In this document: positions 25,801-40,800 of the stretch, piece after piece
How positions within the stretch are numbered: position 1 is the first letter of the stretch
Layout: the number at the start of each line of letters is the position of its first letter
NCBI GenBank assembly: GCA_022376925.1
Contig: JAIOJX010000004.1
Span: 127,063,123-127,127,122, forward strand
Length of the DNA: 64,000 nucleotides
Direction of reading: 5' to 3'
DNA from: Tragulus kanchil
Taxonomy: Eukaryota > Chordata > Mammalia > Artiodactyla > Tragulidae
Position numbers and translations under genes: made by a program
The notes under the pieces: model-generated
The model's input: only the letters and a program-made list of their open reading frames with translations
What the model was told of the DNA's origin: nothing
The model's database searches: none

Positions 25801-28800
25801 TCATAATGGACTTTTGTATAAGTCTAAAATCATTGATGATTTTAGAATGATAGTTAATTATTCCTAGAAATTTTGAAGGAACTTGGAAGATTATTATAAT
25901 GTTTCTTGTTTCATCTAAATACTTTATGTATATCTGGGGGTAAGGAGGGGAGAGGTGGTGATCTCTCACAGACCAGAGGAGGGTAGGAAGGAACTTTAAG
26001 AGAAGAAAAGAGGAAGAGAAGAGAAGAAGGAAGAAAACAGTACTAATCAGAAGTGATGTAGAAGAAAGAGAAGAAAATAGTAAGATTAAAATGCTGATAA
26101 AGATGCTTTCTCTCACTTCAGGCTGAGCCATTAGTTGTTGATCTTAAAGACCTTTTCCAAGTTATCTATAATGCAAAGAAAAAGGAAGAAGAAAAGAAAA
26201 AGGCAAGTACGATCTCATACAAGCTCTATTCAACTTAAGACAATATTCAAGACTGTGTCCAAACATTATGTGAACATATGGCCTGTCTGGAGAGTTGACT
26301 TCTATGTGGCTCTTTAAATTGTAGAATGTAAAGAAATGTATTTTCTGTTCCTCCCAGTAGGGCAATGGCTAGATGGTATAACTAGGCATCTCTGATTTCC
26401 AGTCCCTGACTCTTGCCTTTTCTCCTTATAAGCTTCACGTTGATTCCAAGGACTATACACAAGTACCAAGTCCAATAGTTCTATTTAAATCCAGTATTGA
26501 TATAAAAAGGAGTGGTGAATGTGGGGCAGAAATTGAATACAAGATTCTCTCTTGCCTTATGCCTGTGAACCCATAGGTATATTTATTCCCCTATTGAACT
26601 CCCTTTACCTCTAATTTACCAAGATCAATGAATTTGTGTCTTTCTTTTTAGATGGAAGAAGCCAACAAAGCAGTAGAGGTAAAATAGCATCTTTTCTTCA
26701 TGTGAATTGCATGTGTGATATGTATAAACCCTATTTGTGAATCTACCCAAGCAGACTTCCCTCCTGGCTTATTGCTATGTGCTCATAAACCCTTAGAGGA
26801 TGGGGTCTGGTCTTAGAGGATGTACAGTTGAATGATTAGTGCCAAAATCTTAACTGCTTAGCATTCAATACACTAGGAAACTAAATTGCATAGAGAAAAC
26901 TCACCAGCTGAACCTTTCATATTTGCCATCTTTTCAGAATGGGAGTGATGCCCTAATGAATCTTGATGACGAACCTTGCAAACTGAAACTGGTACGTTTG
27001 TGGATTTATATGATCCTTACTTACCTAAATCCAGGTTTTAGTTCCTAAAGATGTTGCTAATACCAGATCTGTACTAAATCTGTATGATGATCCAATTGTG
27101 ACAACTCTTTGCCTAAACATCTGTATAACATTTATGTCAATATACAAAGTAATCTTTTCAGTAAACACTTATGAATCTAATCCAAATACTTTTTTAAAAG
27201 TGTGCAGCAGATGGATTTGTTTGGAGACTTGTCTACACTTCCTGACCTAACTAACCCAATATCAAATCTGTATCAATTAACTGAAAATCCAGTTGTGACC
27301 ATTGTTTTCCTGAACTTTAGCTTAGGAAACAATTACAACAATATACAAAATAGTATTTTTAAGAGACACATCTGAATCTAATCAAAATACTTTTTTAAGG
27401 GTGTTGACCAGATGGATTTGTTTGGGGACATGTCTACACCTCCTGACTTAAGTAATCTAACAGTAAGTGTCTGTTTTTAAATTTGCAATGTAATGGAAAT
27501 GACATCTATAACTCAAATTGGCAATTAACCAGAAATTTTGAGCGTCTCATTGAAACTTGGAAGGTGACTATTGATTTTTATGTATAAAGTGTAAATGACT
27601 ACTAGAACAAATTTGCATCTTAAGTCACCATGGGAGCCTATCAGCAGTATTTCAAATATATTAATATTGCTTAGAAATTAAACCTGAGCAATAGGTCAGG
27701 CAATGTAGTCCCGGTTGGTGTTGCTTAGGATCAGAAGGAGGAGCCAACTTGAAGGAAATATGTTTGTTAGATGACTAATTGTATGGATTCCTGGCCTCTT
27801 TTTCTCCCTGCCTATCTTTTGTTGTAATTTGGCAGCATAAGTTTGGTGTCAAGTAAGGCCAAACAAACAGGAGACTCAATTATGTTTAACCAAAGCTTGT
27901 CATTGTTTAAAAATATACTCACTCTTTACAGGTTATTATAGTATATCAAGTTTTCTTCTTATTTTCCTTTACAAATAAGGAAATGGTGATTCAATAAACT
28001 CTTATTTATCCAAGCACTGGTTCCATTTCAAGGTTTAAACTGAACTCTCAGATCTTCCAAATCAGGCTTCAAGTGAAATTTCTTGTAATTTTGAATGACT
28101 TCATAAAACTTTCTCTGTTTAACGAGTAAAATACCTCTTGGGTACCTGCTGTTGGCAGGGCATAGAAGTGAGATTAACAATATCAATGACATCATGGAGT
28201 TTACTGTCTCACAAAGAGACCAACATTAAAACTAATCACAAAACCTAATAGTTGATGTTACTTACAAGGTTTTTATTTAGTTTAGAGTTCAGATAATGCC
28301 TGTGAGTTAAGTGAGTTTCTGGACTTGAACATAAAAGATGAGAAAGCATATAGACATAACTTGACAAGAAGAGTGTCAGACTAGAAGAATGGGGAGAATA
28401 TTTATCTGGGAAACTTCTATATCAGAGAACTGTCAAGCAAGGCTCTGTGACCAAGAAGGCCACAGGGCCTAGAGCAGCAGCAGATTGAGAACTAGGTGAA
28501 AGTCTGCAATTGCCAGAGCACTGCAGAGAATGTCATGTCTATGCAATTTCATACAAACACCGAAGCCTGGTGAGATGGGAAGGGCAGGGGCTGCAGAGGC
28601 TCGTCTCTACACCCACCTTTATGAGAATCAAAATGCATGCCACCTTTTTAGTGACCCTAAAAAGTCTGCAGTAGAGAAGCTCATTTAATGTTCTTTCAAG
28701 TAGTAAGTCTTGAGACATTTGTCTGTAAAACCTTTAGTTGTTCTTAGAGTTTGTTACCACTGTAAAGATAAACTTTTTGAAATACAAGATTAACAACCCT

Positions 28801-31800
28801 GAAAGGTCCACCCCAGCTCCAAGGCTTTTTGGTTGCTGGGCAACCTTGCCCTTCCTTTGTGAGAGGCTCCCTTCCCAAAGTAAATTGACATCTGAATGAC
28901 CTTCTTTGCAAGTTTAACTGACATTCAAACAGCTAGTATATTGGAAAAGGTCAAAACACTCAAGCCATGATGTAGAATTCCAGTGAGATAGGTGAGAAGC
29001 ACTGAATGTTTAATATGCTTGTGTAGACTTCTGGAAAGTTCTAGAAAATGAAATGAAAAGAAAAAAAAAAAACAAGAGTAATCTTAAGTCTCATTTATAT
29101 TAGACTTTTTTAAAGCAATTCAAAAAAAAGTTTTTTTATATAACCAAGCACTGGTTCCATTTCAAGGTTTAAACTGAACTCTCAGATCTTCCAAATCAGG
29201 CTTCAAGTGAAATTTCTTGTAATTTTGAATGACTTCATAAAACTTTCTCTGTTTAACGAGTAAAATACCTCTTGGGTACCTGCTGTTGGCAGGGCATAGA
29301 AGTGAGATTAACAATATCAATGACATCATGGAGTTTACTGTCTCACAAAGAGACCAACATTAAAACTAATCACAAAACCTAATAGTTGATGTTACTTACA
29401 AGGTTTTTATTTAGTTTAGAGTTCAGATAATGCCTGTGAGTTAAGTGAGTTTCTGGACTTGAACATAAAAGATGAGAAAGCATATAGACATAACTTGACA
29501 AGAAGAGTGTCAGACTAGAAGAATGGGGAGAATATTTATCTGGGAAACTTCTATATCAGAGAACTGTCAAGCAAGGCTCTGTGACCAAGAAGGCCACAGG
29601 GCCTAGAGCAGCAGCAGATTGAGAACTAGGTGAAAGTCTGCAATTGCCAGAGCACTGCAGAGAATGTCATGTCTATGCAATTTCATACAAACACCGAAGC
29701 CTGGTGAGATGGGAAGGGCAGGGGCTGCAGAGGCTCGTCTCTACACCCACCTTTATGAGAATCAAAATGCATGCCACCTTTTTAGTGACCCTAAAAAGTC
29801 TGCAGTAGAGAAGCTCATTTAATGTTCTTTCAAGTAGTAAGTCTTGAGACATTTGTCTGTAAAACCTTTAGTTGTTCTTAGAGTTTGTTACCACTGTAAA
29901 GATAAACTTTTTGAAATACAAGATTAACAACCCTGAAAGGTCCACCCCAGCTCCAAGGCTTTTTGGTTGCTGGGCAACCTTGCCCTTCCTTTGTGAGAGG
30001 CTCCCTTCCCAAAGTAAATTGACATCTGAATGACCTTCTTTGCAAGTTTAACTGACATTCAAACAGCTAGTATATTGGAAAAGGTCAAAACACTCAAGCC
30101 ATGATGTAGAATTCCAGTGAGATAGGTGAGAAGCACTGAATGTTTAATATGCTTGTGTAGACTTCTGGAAAGTTCTAGAAAATGAAATGAAAAGAAAAAA
30201 AAAAAACAAGAGTAATCTTAAGTCTCATTTATATTAGACTTTATGCATTCTAAGAATTTTTGGTTTGTAGAAATAAAATGCAAGTTTTAGTTAAACTAAC
30301 AGTAAATTAAAATGATAAATATCATCAAAGTGGTGGTATCTGTAAAAGAATGCTAATGGCACTAATTATTTGCTTGTTAGATTATGCCAGTGTGTTCTTA
30401 CATTTTGATTCCATATTTTTAAGTCACGAAATAAATTTATCTACCTGATAAAATCAGTCTGTTTAAAGATTTTGAAATCTCACAACAGTTGCTCTAAAAG
30501 AGATGAAAGGCAGAAATCTAAATTACCTAGACTTTTGAATGGTTTCCTAACCCATCAACCCTTCTCCAAAGTTTATAAGAATCATTTTCTGCATTTCAAA
30601 TAAAGCTAACATTGCAAACTAGATGGCATGTCTTACAAAGTAATTTTATCACAGAATCACTTGAACAATATTCTGCCATACTGTATCTCAAAAGAAGAAG
30701 AAGAAAAGGAAAAGAAAAAAAAGAACAAGAAAGCACAATCTCTTAACTTTAAAAACTTGACCATCTGAAAGCATGGTTATTAAGAGAAAGCAAGATGTGG
30801 TTCTCCCATCAAATCTGTTATGAAGATTGGACCAAGGGCACAGAACACAGTGTCATGTCTATATAAGATGCAGTGGATGGGCACAAGTGAAGCTGAAATA
30901 GAAGGACTGGTGGGGAAAAACTTTGTAAAGAACTGAACTTGAGCTGGATCTTTGAAGTATGTAGGAAAGTAGAGAGTAGTAGTTAGGCTAAAAGTAAATA
31001 ACCCACCACAAGGCACTGTGGGTCATGAATTTTCTTAGAGTTTGTTACCACTGTAAAGATAAACTTTTTGAAATACAAGATTAACAACCCTGAAAGGTCC
31101 ACCCCAGCTCCAAGGCTTTTTGGTTGCTGGGCAACCTTGCCCTTCCTTTGTGAGAGGCTCCCTTCCCAAAGTAAATTGACATCTGAATGACCTTCTTTGC
31201 AAGTTTAACTGACATTCAAACAGCTAGTATATTGGAAAAGGTCAAAACACTCAAGCCATGATGTAGAATTCCATGAGATAGGTGAGAAGCACTGAATGTT
31301 TAATATGCTTGTGTAGACTTCTGGAAAGTTCTAGAAAATGAAATGAAAAGAAAAAAAAAAAACAAGAGTAATCTTAAGTCTCATTTATATTAGACTTTAT
31401 GCATTCTAAGAATTTTTGGTTTGTAGAAATAAAATGCAAGTTTTAGTTAAACTAACAGTAAATTAAAATGATAAATATCATCAAAGTGGTGGTATCTGTA
31501 AAAGAATGCTAATGGCACTAATTATTTGCTTGTTAGATTATGCCAGTGTGTTCTTACATTTTGATTCCATATTTTTAAGTCACGAAATAAATTTATCTAC
31601 CTGATAAAATCAGTCTGTTTAAAGATTTTGAAATCTCACAACAGTTGCTCTAAAAGAGATGAAAGGCAGAAATCTAAATTACCTAGACTTTTGAATGGTT
31701 TCCTAACCCATCAACCCTTCTCCAAAGTTTATAAGAATCATTTTCTGCATTTCAAATAAAGCTAACATTGCAAACTAGATGGCATGTCTTACAAAGTAAT

Positions 31801-34800
31801 TTTATCACAGAATCACTTGAACAATATTCTGCCATACTGTATCTCAAAAGAAGAAGAAGAAAAGGAAAAGAAAAAAAAGAACAAGAAAGCACAATCTCTT
31901 AACTTTAAAAACTTGACCATCTGAAAGCATGGTTATTAAGAGAAAGCAAGATGTGGTTCTCCCATCAAATCTGTTATGAAGATTGGACCAAGGGCACAGA
32001 ACACAGTGTCATGTCTATATAAGATGCAGTGGATGGGCACAAGTGAAGCTGAAATAGAAGGACTGGTGGGGAAAAACTTTGTAAAGAACTGAACTTGAGC
32101 TGGATCTTTGAAGTATGTAGGAAAGTAGAGAGTAGTAGTTAGGCTAAAAGTAAATAACCCACCACAAGGCACTGTGGGTCATTATGAAAGTCTGGCTAAT
32201 GAAGTTTATTTTAGTATAGAGGAAGCATAGGCAGGAAGCCCCTAAAGGCTATGAGCAGGGAGTTCCAAGGTTTAGTAAGCTGTAATGGTTAGGCAACATG
32301 AATTACCTGGAGAAAAGCTAGTCTACTGAGTTGACTATTTAAGGCACAAACACCTTCTTGGTTGCCTGCTTGCCCCTCCTTCTGGAGCCCCTTAACATCA
32401 GAGACTATATTTCCTGTTCATGTCATCAGGTCTTGCCTCTCAGGTGCTCACATGATGACCAAGTGGATGCAATGTTTACAGTTCTACAGTCAAACGCAGA
32501 ATTAAAGAAACGCTGACCAAGGGGTTAGATGAGGAGTCTTAAATCTTTCAGGTGTAGTCTATGAGTTGGATTTTTACTTTTGAATTAACAACAAACTCGA
32601 CCTGAGGAGAGCCTTATACATTTTACTTATAGGGTGACTATTCAGAAGTCTAACATTGTGGCTCCTGTTTGGTGTCCTAAGAACTACTTCTGAAGTATTT
32701 GAAGGAGAACTCTACCAGCTGTGAACATCCAACTGTTCTAACCCAGAGGTGGCTCATAATAAAAAAAAAAAATGGATAAATATTGCAATCACAAGCTTTC
32801 ATAATACATTTTGTCCTCCCTTTCGATTGTTAGACATCCCTACATTGAGGTCTTCCAATCAATTCCTTTGATTTAAAAAAAAATATATTTTTAAATCATA
32901 AGCTCTCTCTTCTGACAAGTTCTTACGGTTATCAGGAGAAAAGTCGGCCTTTAAAAATTGTATCTTTATCCTTAACAGTAAAGGAAGCCAAAAGATAAAT
33001 ACCAATTATAGGACCTAAAATTTAAAAAACGTATTCTTTAAAGCCAAGCAAGCCTGTTCAGTTTCCTTTTCTCTTTACTGGTTTGAGGATGTCTTGAGGA
33101 TGTCTTGATCATTGTCCCAGTGGCCAAATATTTAATAATCTGCCCAGGGTAATGATAGAAAATTAACTTCCATTTTTAGCTAAACAGTTTTTTTTATTTT
33201 CTTCTTTGGCTAGCATAGTTAAGTATTTAATTGATCAAAGCCAATCAGAAGGAAGGTCTGTCAGTATGATCACTGTATCCCAGGGTGAGTCTTATGTGTC
33301 ATTGACCTAAATAAAGACATGTCAGATTTATCACATTTGCTGCTCTTATGTTGAGAAGAAAGTCTTATTAAGAATTCAAATAATTAACATACCTGAAAAA
33401 TGATAAAGAAGGTATAGAACTTGGTCTATCTTTGAAATTTATGCTTAAAGCCTTATCTCCACCTTATATGTAAATTAAAGATGACTTAAAAATTAGTTGA
33501 ATTTATCCATAAGGTAGATGAGATTACTTAATGGCATAATCAGATGGCATTATCGACATAACAGACATGAATTTGAGCAAACTCTGAGAGACAGTGAGGA
33601 CAGAGAAGCCTGGCATGCTGTAGTCCATGGGGTCACAAAGAGTCGAACATAGCCTAGTGACTGAACAATGACAGATGAGATTGCTGTCACAGTGAAAATG
33701 CTAAGCTATATTATGACAAAAGGTATAACTGTAAGAGGTTATGTGATATATTAGATTACATCAGTATTTTGAGTACAATGTTCTCAGGACATAGACAAAA
33801 ATGTATATCCAAAGGAGAGACTCTGATGATGAGAATGAGAGATCCAACCTGGCAGCACCTTCGAAAAGACCCTTAAAGTATTTAAAGAGGCATATGTAGC
33901 AGGTTGTGATGGGAGGGGAAAGTCTAGTTTGACCCCCCTTTCAGAAGAAAAACCAATCATAGGAAAATATATTAACCTTAAACTTTATCACAAACAGAAC
34001 TATAAAATATAAATACTTGTCAGTGAATTCACTTATGGAGAAAGGCGATATTAGGTGACTCCAGGAGTATAATAGGAGTGTGCATCAGGTAGGAAGTGGG
34101 TTTAGATATCTAATGTCGTTTCCTTCAAGCTCGACAATACTTAGGCACTTAAAATGACTTGAAACAATGATTTATTAACACTTTAAAAGGTATGAATTGA
34201 AACAATGATTATGAGCTCAGCCAGTCTGAAAGGATAAGGAGAGACGTATAAAGCAAACTACAGTAAGGTTTCACTGAATGAACTGCCAGTGAAGTGGAGA
34301 TCTGATTCAAAGGCCTGGGAGGAGCAGGGAGGACCTGTGCTATAGTAACTAGTGAATACACTCGGGGACCTGATGGGAGGAGATAATGGTCAACCAGTAT
34401 GACTGAAATATACTGGAAATTTTGGTAATCCTGGTCGTCGTATGTAGCTTTCTCATTTGAAGTCACAACATGAACTAACCCTTTCTTTTTTTTCTTTCCA
34501 AATGTGATAGGAAAGCAAAGATATCCTGTTAGTGGATCTAAACTCTGAAATCGACACCAATCAGAAATCTTTACGAGAAAATCTATTCTTAACAAATGGC
34601 ATCACCTCCTGCTCTCTTCCTCGACCAAAGCCTCAGGCATCTTTCTTGCCTGAAAATGCCTTTCCTGCCAATCTCAACTTCTTTCCCACCCCTAATCCTG
34701 ATCCTTTCCGTGATGATCCTTTTGCACAGCCAGACCAATCGACATCCTCTTCGTCTGATTCTCTCAGATCTCCAGATCAGAAGAAAGAGAACTTGAGTAG

Positions 34801-37800
34801 CTCGTCTATCCCTCTGAGTAATGGGCCCCTGAATGGGGATGTTGATTACTTTGGTCAGCAATTTGACCAAATCTCTAACCGGACTGGCAAACAGGAAGCT
34901 CAGTCAGGACCATGGCCCTTATCAAGTGCGCAAACACAGCCAGCAGTGAGAACTCACAGTGAGGGATCTGAAAGAGAACAGAACGGCTTCCATATCAAAT
35001 CTTCCCCGAACCCTTTTGTGGGAAGCCCTCCCAAAGGACTGCCTGTCCCGAATGGCGTAAAGCAGGACTTGGAAAGCTCTGTCCAGTCCTCAACACATGA
35101 CTCCATAGCCATTATACCACCTCCACAAAGTACCAAACCCGGAAGAGGCAGAAGGACTGCTAAGGTGAATTGTCTTCTCCACATAGCCATTGGCAGAATG
35201 CATGTGCGGTACCAAAGGGTGGTGTGATGCAAGCTCTCTTTCCTGCTGCTCTTGTGCTTTCCTGTGTGGCTGTAAAATAGAAGGTGGGATAAGGTGCATC
35301 GTTCTCCAGGAACACTTTCCTCTAATTATCACTCTTTTTAAGCTTCTCACTCGGCCGTGTTTGTCACAACCTGCTTTCCGTTTGCATGTCTTGTCACGTA
35401 CTATTAACTAAACACAAGTTTTTCCATTTTTTAATGCTGCTATGCTTCTGTACTTCTGGTAAGTCTGATCGTCATGTTCTGGGAGGGGAGGGCAAGGGTT
35501 CCTGTGATCCCCTTTGTACCCTCACCATACTAACCCACACTCCCTCCCCAACACACCCCTCGTATTGCATTCTTGTCCTAGGTGGCGGTATGAAATTCTC
35601 GAGTCTATCTCCTCTGACTAAGGCCAGAATAATCCAATGTCTTAAAAGAAACTTATATATTTACTATTACCACTCCTTAGCCAAACGCTAGAATTTAGAG
35701 AACTTTTAAATGGCATCACCTCCTGCTCTCTTCCTCGACCAAAGCCTCAGGCATCTTTCTTGCCTGAAAATGCCTTTCCTGCCAATCTCAACTTCTTTCC
35801 CACCCCTAATCCTGATCCTTTCCGTGATGATCCTTTTGCACAGCCAGACCAATCGACATCCTCTTCGTCTGATTCTCTCAGATCTCCAGATCAGAAGAAA
35901 GAGAACTTGAGTAGCTCGTCTATCCCTCTGAGTAATGGGCCCCTGAATGGGGATGTTGATTACTTTGGTCAGCAATTTGACCAAATCTCTAACCGGACTG
36001 GCAAACAGGAAGCTCAGTCAGGACCATGGCCCTTATCAAGTGCGCAAACACAGCCAGCAGTGAGAACTCACAGTGAGGGATCTGAAAGAGAACAGAACGG
36101 CTTCCATATCAAATCTTCCCCGAACCCTTTTGTGGGAAGCCCTCCCAAAGGACTGCCTGTCCCGAATGGCGTAAAGCAGGACTTGGAAAGCTCTGTCCAG
36201 TCCTCAACACATGACTCCATAGCCATTATACCACCTCCACAAAGTACCAAACCCGGAAGAGGCAGAAGGACTGCTAAGGTGAATTGTCTTCTCCACATAG
36301 CCATTGGCAGAATGCATGTGCGGTACCAAAGGGTGGTGTGATGCAAGCTCTCTTTCCTGCTGCTCTTGTGCTTTCCTGTGTGGCTGTAAAATAGAAGGTG
36401 GGATAAGGTGCATCGTTCTCCAGGAACACTTTCCTCTAATTATCACTCTTTTTAAGCTTCTCACTCGGCCGTGTTTGTCACAACCTGCTTTCCGTTTGCA
36501 TGTCTTGTCACGTACTATTAACTAAACACAAGTTTTTCCATTTTTTAATGCTGCTATGCTTCTGTACTTCTGGTAAGTCTGATCGTCATGTTCTGGGAGG
36601 GGAGGGCAAGGGTTCCTGTGATCCCCTTTGTACCCTCACCATACTAACCCACACTCCCTCCCCAACACACCCCTCGTATTGCATTCTTGTCCTAGGTGGC
36701 GGTATGAAATTCTCGAGTCTATCTCCTCTGACTAAGGCCAGAATAATCCAATGTCTTAAAAGAAACTTATATATTTACTATTACCACTTCCTTCAAAAGC
36801 AATTTCAAATATAGTTTATGTAAGTTTCATTTTAAAAATCTCATTGGAATATGCAAGCTGGCTCAATGATTAAACTACTGTATCATCTTTATGTAGAACA
36901 ATTTAAATCAGGAGAATGACCAAAATATTTTCGCTACTCACTTATAGTTGTCCTTTCTCTGCCAGCTTCCAGGTTTTAGCTGAGATCAGATAGATACAAA
37001 TATGTAAATGAGCAAGTTAGATTTTACTTTGAGAGTCTTCCATTCATCAGTCAGCAACACCCAGTATTCTGTCCATTGCCAGGATCTGTGTCTTTGTTTA
37101 TTTGTCTTTGGGGTTTTGGGGGTAGTAATTTATCAATAACGGGATTTTTTTTTCTTTTGGGGTTTGCAAATGTGAAGCACAAAGTAGGAAACAGAATAGA
37201 GCTGTATGTCACTGTTCCTGAGTAACTCCTCTCTGTCCCTCTCTGCCCCGTCAGTCTCCAGCGAAAGACTTACTTGATGCAGACATCTTTGCTCCTCCCG
37301 TCTCTGAACCTCCAGCACAATCTACAGCACAACCTGCAACCCTACAGACCAACCCTCTGGATCTCTTCAAAACAAGTAGTCCTGCCCCACTGGGGCACCT
37401 CGCAGGTTTAGGTAGGTATTTAGAGATGGAGTTAGGTTTGGCTTTGTTACTTTCACTCATAAGATGGTAATTCAGCCTTAAAAAAAAAAAAAAAAAGATG
37501 GTAATTCATAGGAGGAAACACTTCATATCCACAGGGGCTCCTGGGGCATCCTAGTGAGCCTTTCATCCACTTTTACTTCTGTACAACCCACCTCCATTTG
37601 GTCCTCTTGACTTGTAACTGGAATTGGTCTTCTTGAGTGGGCATGTGAGGGGAAATCCATTTTCAGTGTTGCACTTACCTGAACTAATGGGTCATGGCTT
37701 ACCAAAGACAGTTGCAAGGGATTCTGAAGCTCAGACCTGCTTCACTGGAGAAACAGGATTGAGATGAGAAGGCCTTGTCTGTTATCTCGGAAAAAGTAAC

Positions 37801-40800
37801 TACATGCATGTCTTCCATGTAATCTTCCAGTTACTAAATTGAAGCTCTACCCTCTGCTAAACTAATACCCTTCTTGGAAAGGATATGTACCCTAAGAGGG
37901 ATGCAGGGTAAATCTGAAACGACTATAAGTCACTGAATGAAAGTGCCAGGTTCTGAGTCCAGCTCTGTTCCTCAGTTTTTGGTGGGTGTCAGACATGCAT
38001 GTATCTTGAGCAATCTCAGAATACTTAAGCCTTAGCAATTCCTTGCTTATATTTTGATTAGTTGGGTGTCTTAGTAGAGTTAGAAGCTACGTCTACAGTG
38101 TAGAAGCCTGAAGTTGAGAAAAACACAGAAACAAAGGAAGAGATGGAATTTATCAGATACCTTAGACATGCTGCTGCTGTTATTCAAAACCAGGTCTTAG
38201 CTCAGGTGGGCCACTGAGGCCCTCTGTGGCAGGACGATGGGGAAGGCCACGGGGCTGAGGGCTGGTCCTGCTTCTTTTTGCTCACTGCCTTCAGTTCTTT
38301 CCTGCCTCCATGGAACAGTTCTTCAAAAACCCTGATAATAGTCTTTGCTGTCCTACTGGGGATTCTCTTTGTTTTCCTCCTTCTTGGCACCTTTACAAAC
38401 TCCAAATAGAAGCTGTCTTGGGAGGGGGCTGAAGCTATAAGTGAAAGGGGACTCTGTTTTATAAAATTTGACTAGCGATCTTGGCTTTCTCTGCCTCCTA
38501 CAGAGTTCATCATCAGGACTCTTTTTTTTTTTTTCTCACTGCTGTTTTCCTGCAAAGGAAAATATTTTGGTTCTGTCATATTACATCTGTTCAGTTGTAT
38601 CTAGAGTGTGGTGGCAAGATGGGGGTTGGTTCCCAACTGCTGAGTGACTAAAAGCCCTGCAGGAGTGAGGAACCAGCTCATTTCAGGTCCCTGCTTGGCA
38701 CTGACACCATCAGGAGACTCCCCAGTAACCTCGGATCTCTTGGGGTCTCTCCCTTTCTGCAGCCCTTTTTCCTGTGCCCATAGGGCAGCTGGTTGGTGCT
38801 TTCTCCACAGAAGGGTAGAGAGCTTGCATGCAGTGCCTGCGACAAGATCACATCGCAGAGCTTTGTAGTCTGATATCAAGGCCCCAAAGAATTTTTGCAG
38901 CCAATATTTAACAAGTCAGCCTGAAAATACAGCTGGACCCTGTAACTGTTAATTTATGCAGACGAAGTAAAGCTTTTTGGCTAGGTGCCCCTGTTGAGGC
39001 CTTGGAGAATTCAATTGCAGAATACTGATGATTTTTCCAAGTTTGGACCTGGGACTCCAACTGAGCCCTACAGTAGGTCTGCCTTCTGCTGGACTCAGCT
39101 GGAGGACTGTCTCCTCTGGAGAACCGGGGGTTGGGGAAAGCACATTGTAGAAAGCTTTGACTTGCTGCCCTGTGTTTTAATCTAGCATCAGAAAGTTAAT
39201 AAAATTACTTTTTATAGCCACACTTCTTTTTCCTTACTTTTTCTACCAGGACCTTAACTATTTTGGTAACACAATGAATGGGCTCTGATAGGTGGGAATG
39301 AAGGCTAGCCTAAGTATACACCAGAAACTCTTTAATTCCTGGCAAATATCAATATATTTTTCTCCTTTACCATTTTTCCCACTAATACCATCTGCCTCCA
39401 TGGAACAGTTCTTCAAAAACCCTGATAATAGTCTTTGCTGTCCTACTGGGGATTCTCTTTGTTTTCCTCCTTCTTGGCACCTTTACAAACTCCAAATAGA
39501 AGCTGTCTTGGGAGGGGGCTGAAGCTATAAGTGAAAGGGGACTCTGTTTTATAAAATTTGACTAGCGATCTTGGCTTTCTCTGCCTCCTACAGAGTTCAT
39601 CATCAGGACTCTTTTTTTTTTTTTCTCACTGCTGTTTTCCTGCAAAGGAAAATATTTTGGTTCTGTCATATTACATCTGTTCAGTTGTATCTAGAGTGTG
39701 GTGGCAAGATGGGGGTTGGTTCCCAACTGCTGAGTGACTAAAAGCCCTGCAGGAGTGAGGAACCAGCTCATTTCAGGTCCCTGCTTGGCACTGACACCAT
39801 CAGGAGACTCCCCAGTAACCTCGGATCTCTTGGGGTCTCTCCCTTTCTGCAGCCCTTTTTCCTGTGCCCATAGGGCAGCTGGTTGGTGCTTTCTCCACAG
39901 AAGGGTAGAGAGCTTGCATGCAGTGCCTGCGACAAGATCACATCGCAGAGCTTTGTAGTCTGATATCAAGGCCCCAAAGAATTTTTGCAGCCAATATTTA
40001 ACAAGTCAGCCTGAAAATACAGCTGGACCCTGTAACTGTTAATTTATGCAGACGAAGTAAAGCTTTTTGGCTAGGTGCCCCTGTTGAGGCCTTGGAGAAT
40101 TCAATTGCAGAATACTGATGATTTTTCCAAGTTTGGACCTGGGACTCCAACTGAGCCCTACAGTAGGTCTGCCTTCTGCTGGACTCAGCTGGAGGACTGT
40201 CTCCTCTGGAGAACCGGGGGTTGGGGAAAGCACATTGTAGAAAGCTTTGACTTGCTGCCCTGTGTTTTAATCTAGCATCAGAAAGTTAATAAAATTACTT
40301 TTTATAGCCACACTTCTTTTTCCTTACTTTTTCTACCAGGACCTTAACTATTTTGGTAACACAATGAATGGGCTCTGATAGGTGGGAATGAAGGCTAGCC
40401 TAAGTATACACCAGAAACTCTTTAATTCCTGGCAAATATCAATATATTTTTCTCCTTTACCATTTTTCCCACTAATACCATCTGCGACTAAAGCCACACA
40501 TTGTACTAAGGGAAGACAGGTCATCCAACACGAAAGATGATACAGTTCAACCCAATTTGCACATTCAACTGGAGTAAATTATTAGTGAGTGACTCTGACT
40601 TCTATTAATAAAGTTTAAATAATTTATTATTTTTAAAATGGTAGCGATAACTTTGTTCAAATGCAACCAATTTCCAGAAGCTTGTATTTACAATCTAAAA
40701 GAACTGTTCCCTTGATTGGCTATGAAAGGAATACAGGCATACCTTATTTTATTGTGCTTCATTTTATTGTACTTTGAAGATAGTTTTTTTGGTTTGTTTG

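Larger units (their letters stand above)
24172..26385. repeat. ~1.1-kb direct duplication 9 (DAB2 coding exons 4-5)
   Basis: 24172-25278 repeats as 25281-26385, offset 1109. Contains two PTB exons and a purine-rich intron tract near 24880-24970. Confidence 0.93.
27463..34510 (+). other. Long DAB2 intron before the large alternative exon
   Basis: About 7.0 kb as written, about 4.8 kb after collapsing blocks 10 and 11. The sequence at 32182-33565 and 33673-34510 is unique, A/T-rich and shows no exon or named repeat. The intron precedes the exon that the short isoform skips, so splicing signals for that choice could lie near 34470-34510 (pyrimidine tract TTTCTTTTTTTTCTTTCC). Confidence 0.6.

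Noticed and set aside
34209..34595. 128-codon minus-strand frame before the large DAB2 exon
   Set aside because: Overlaps the exon's acceptor in antisense; no family features.
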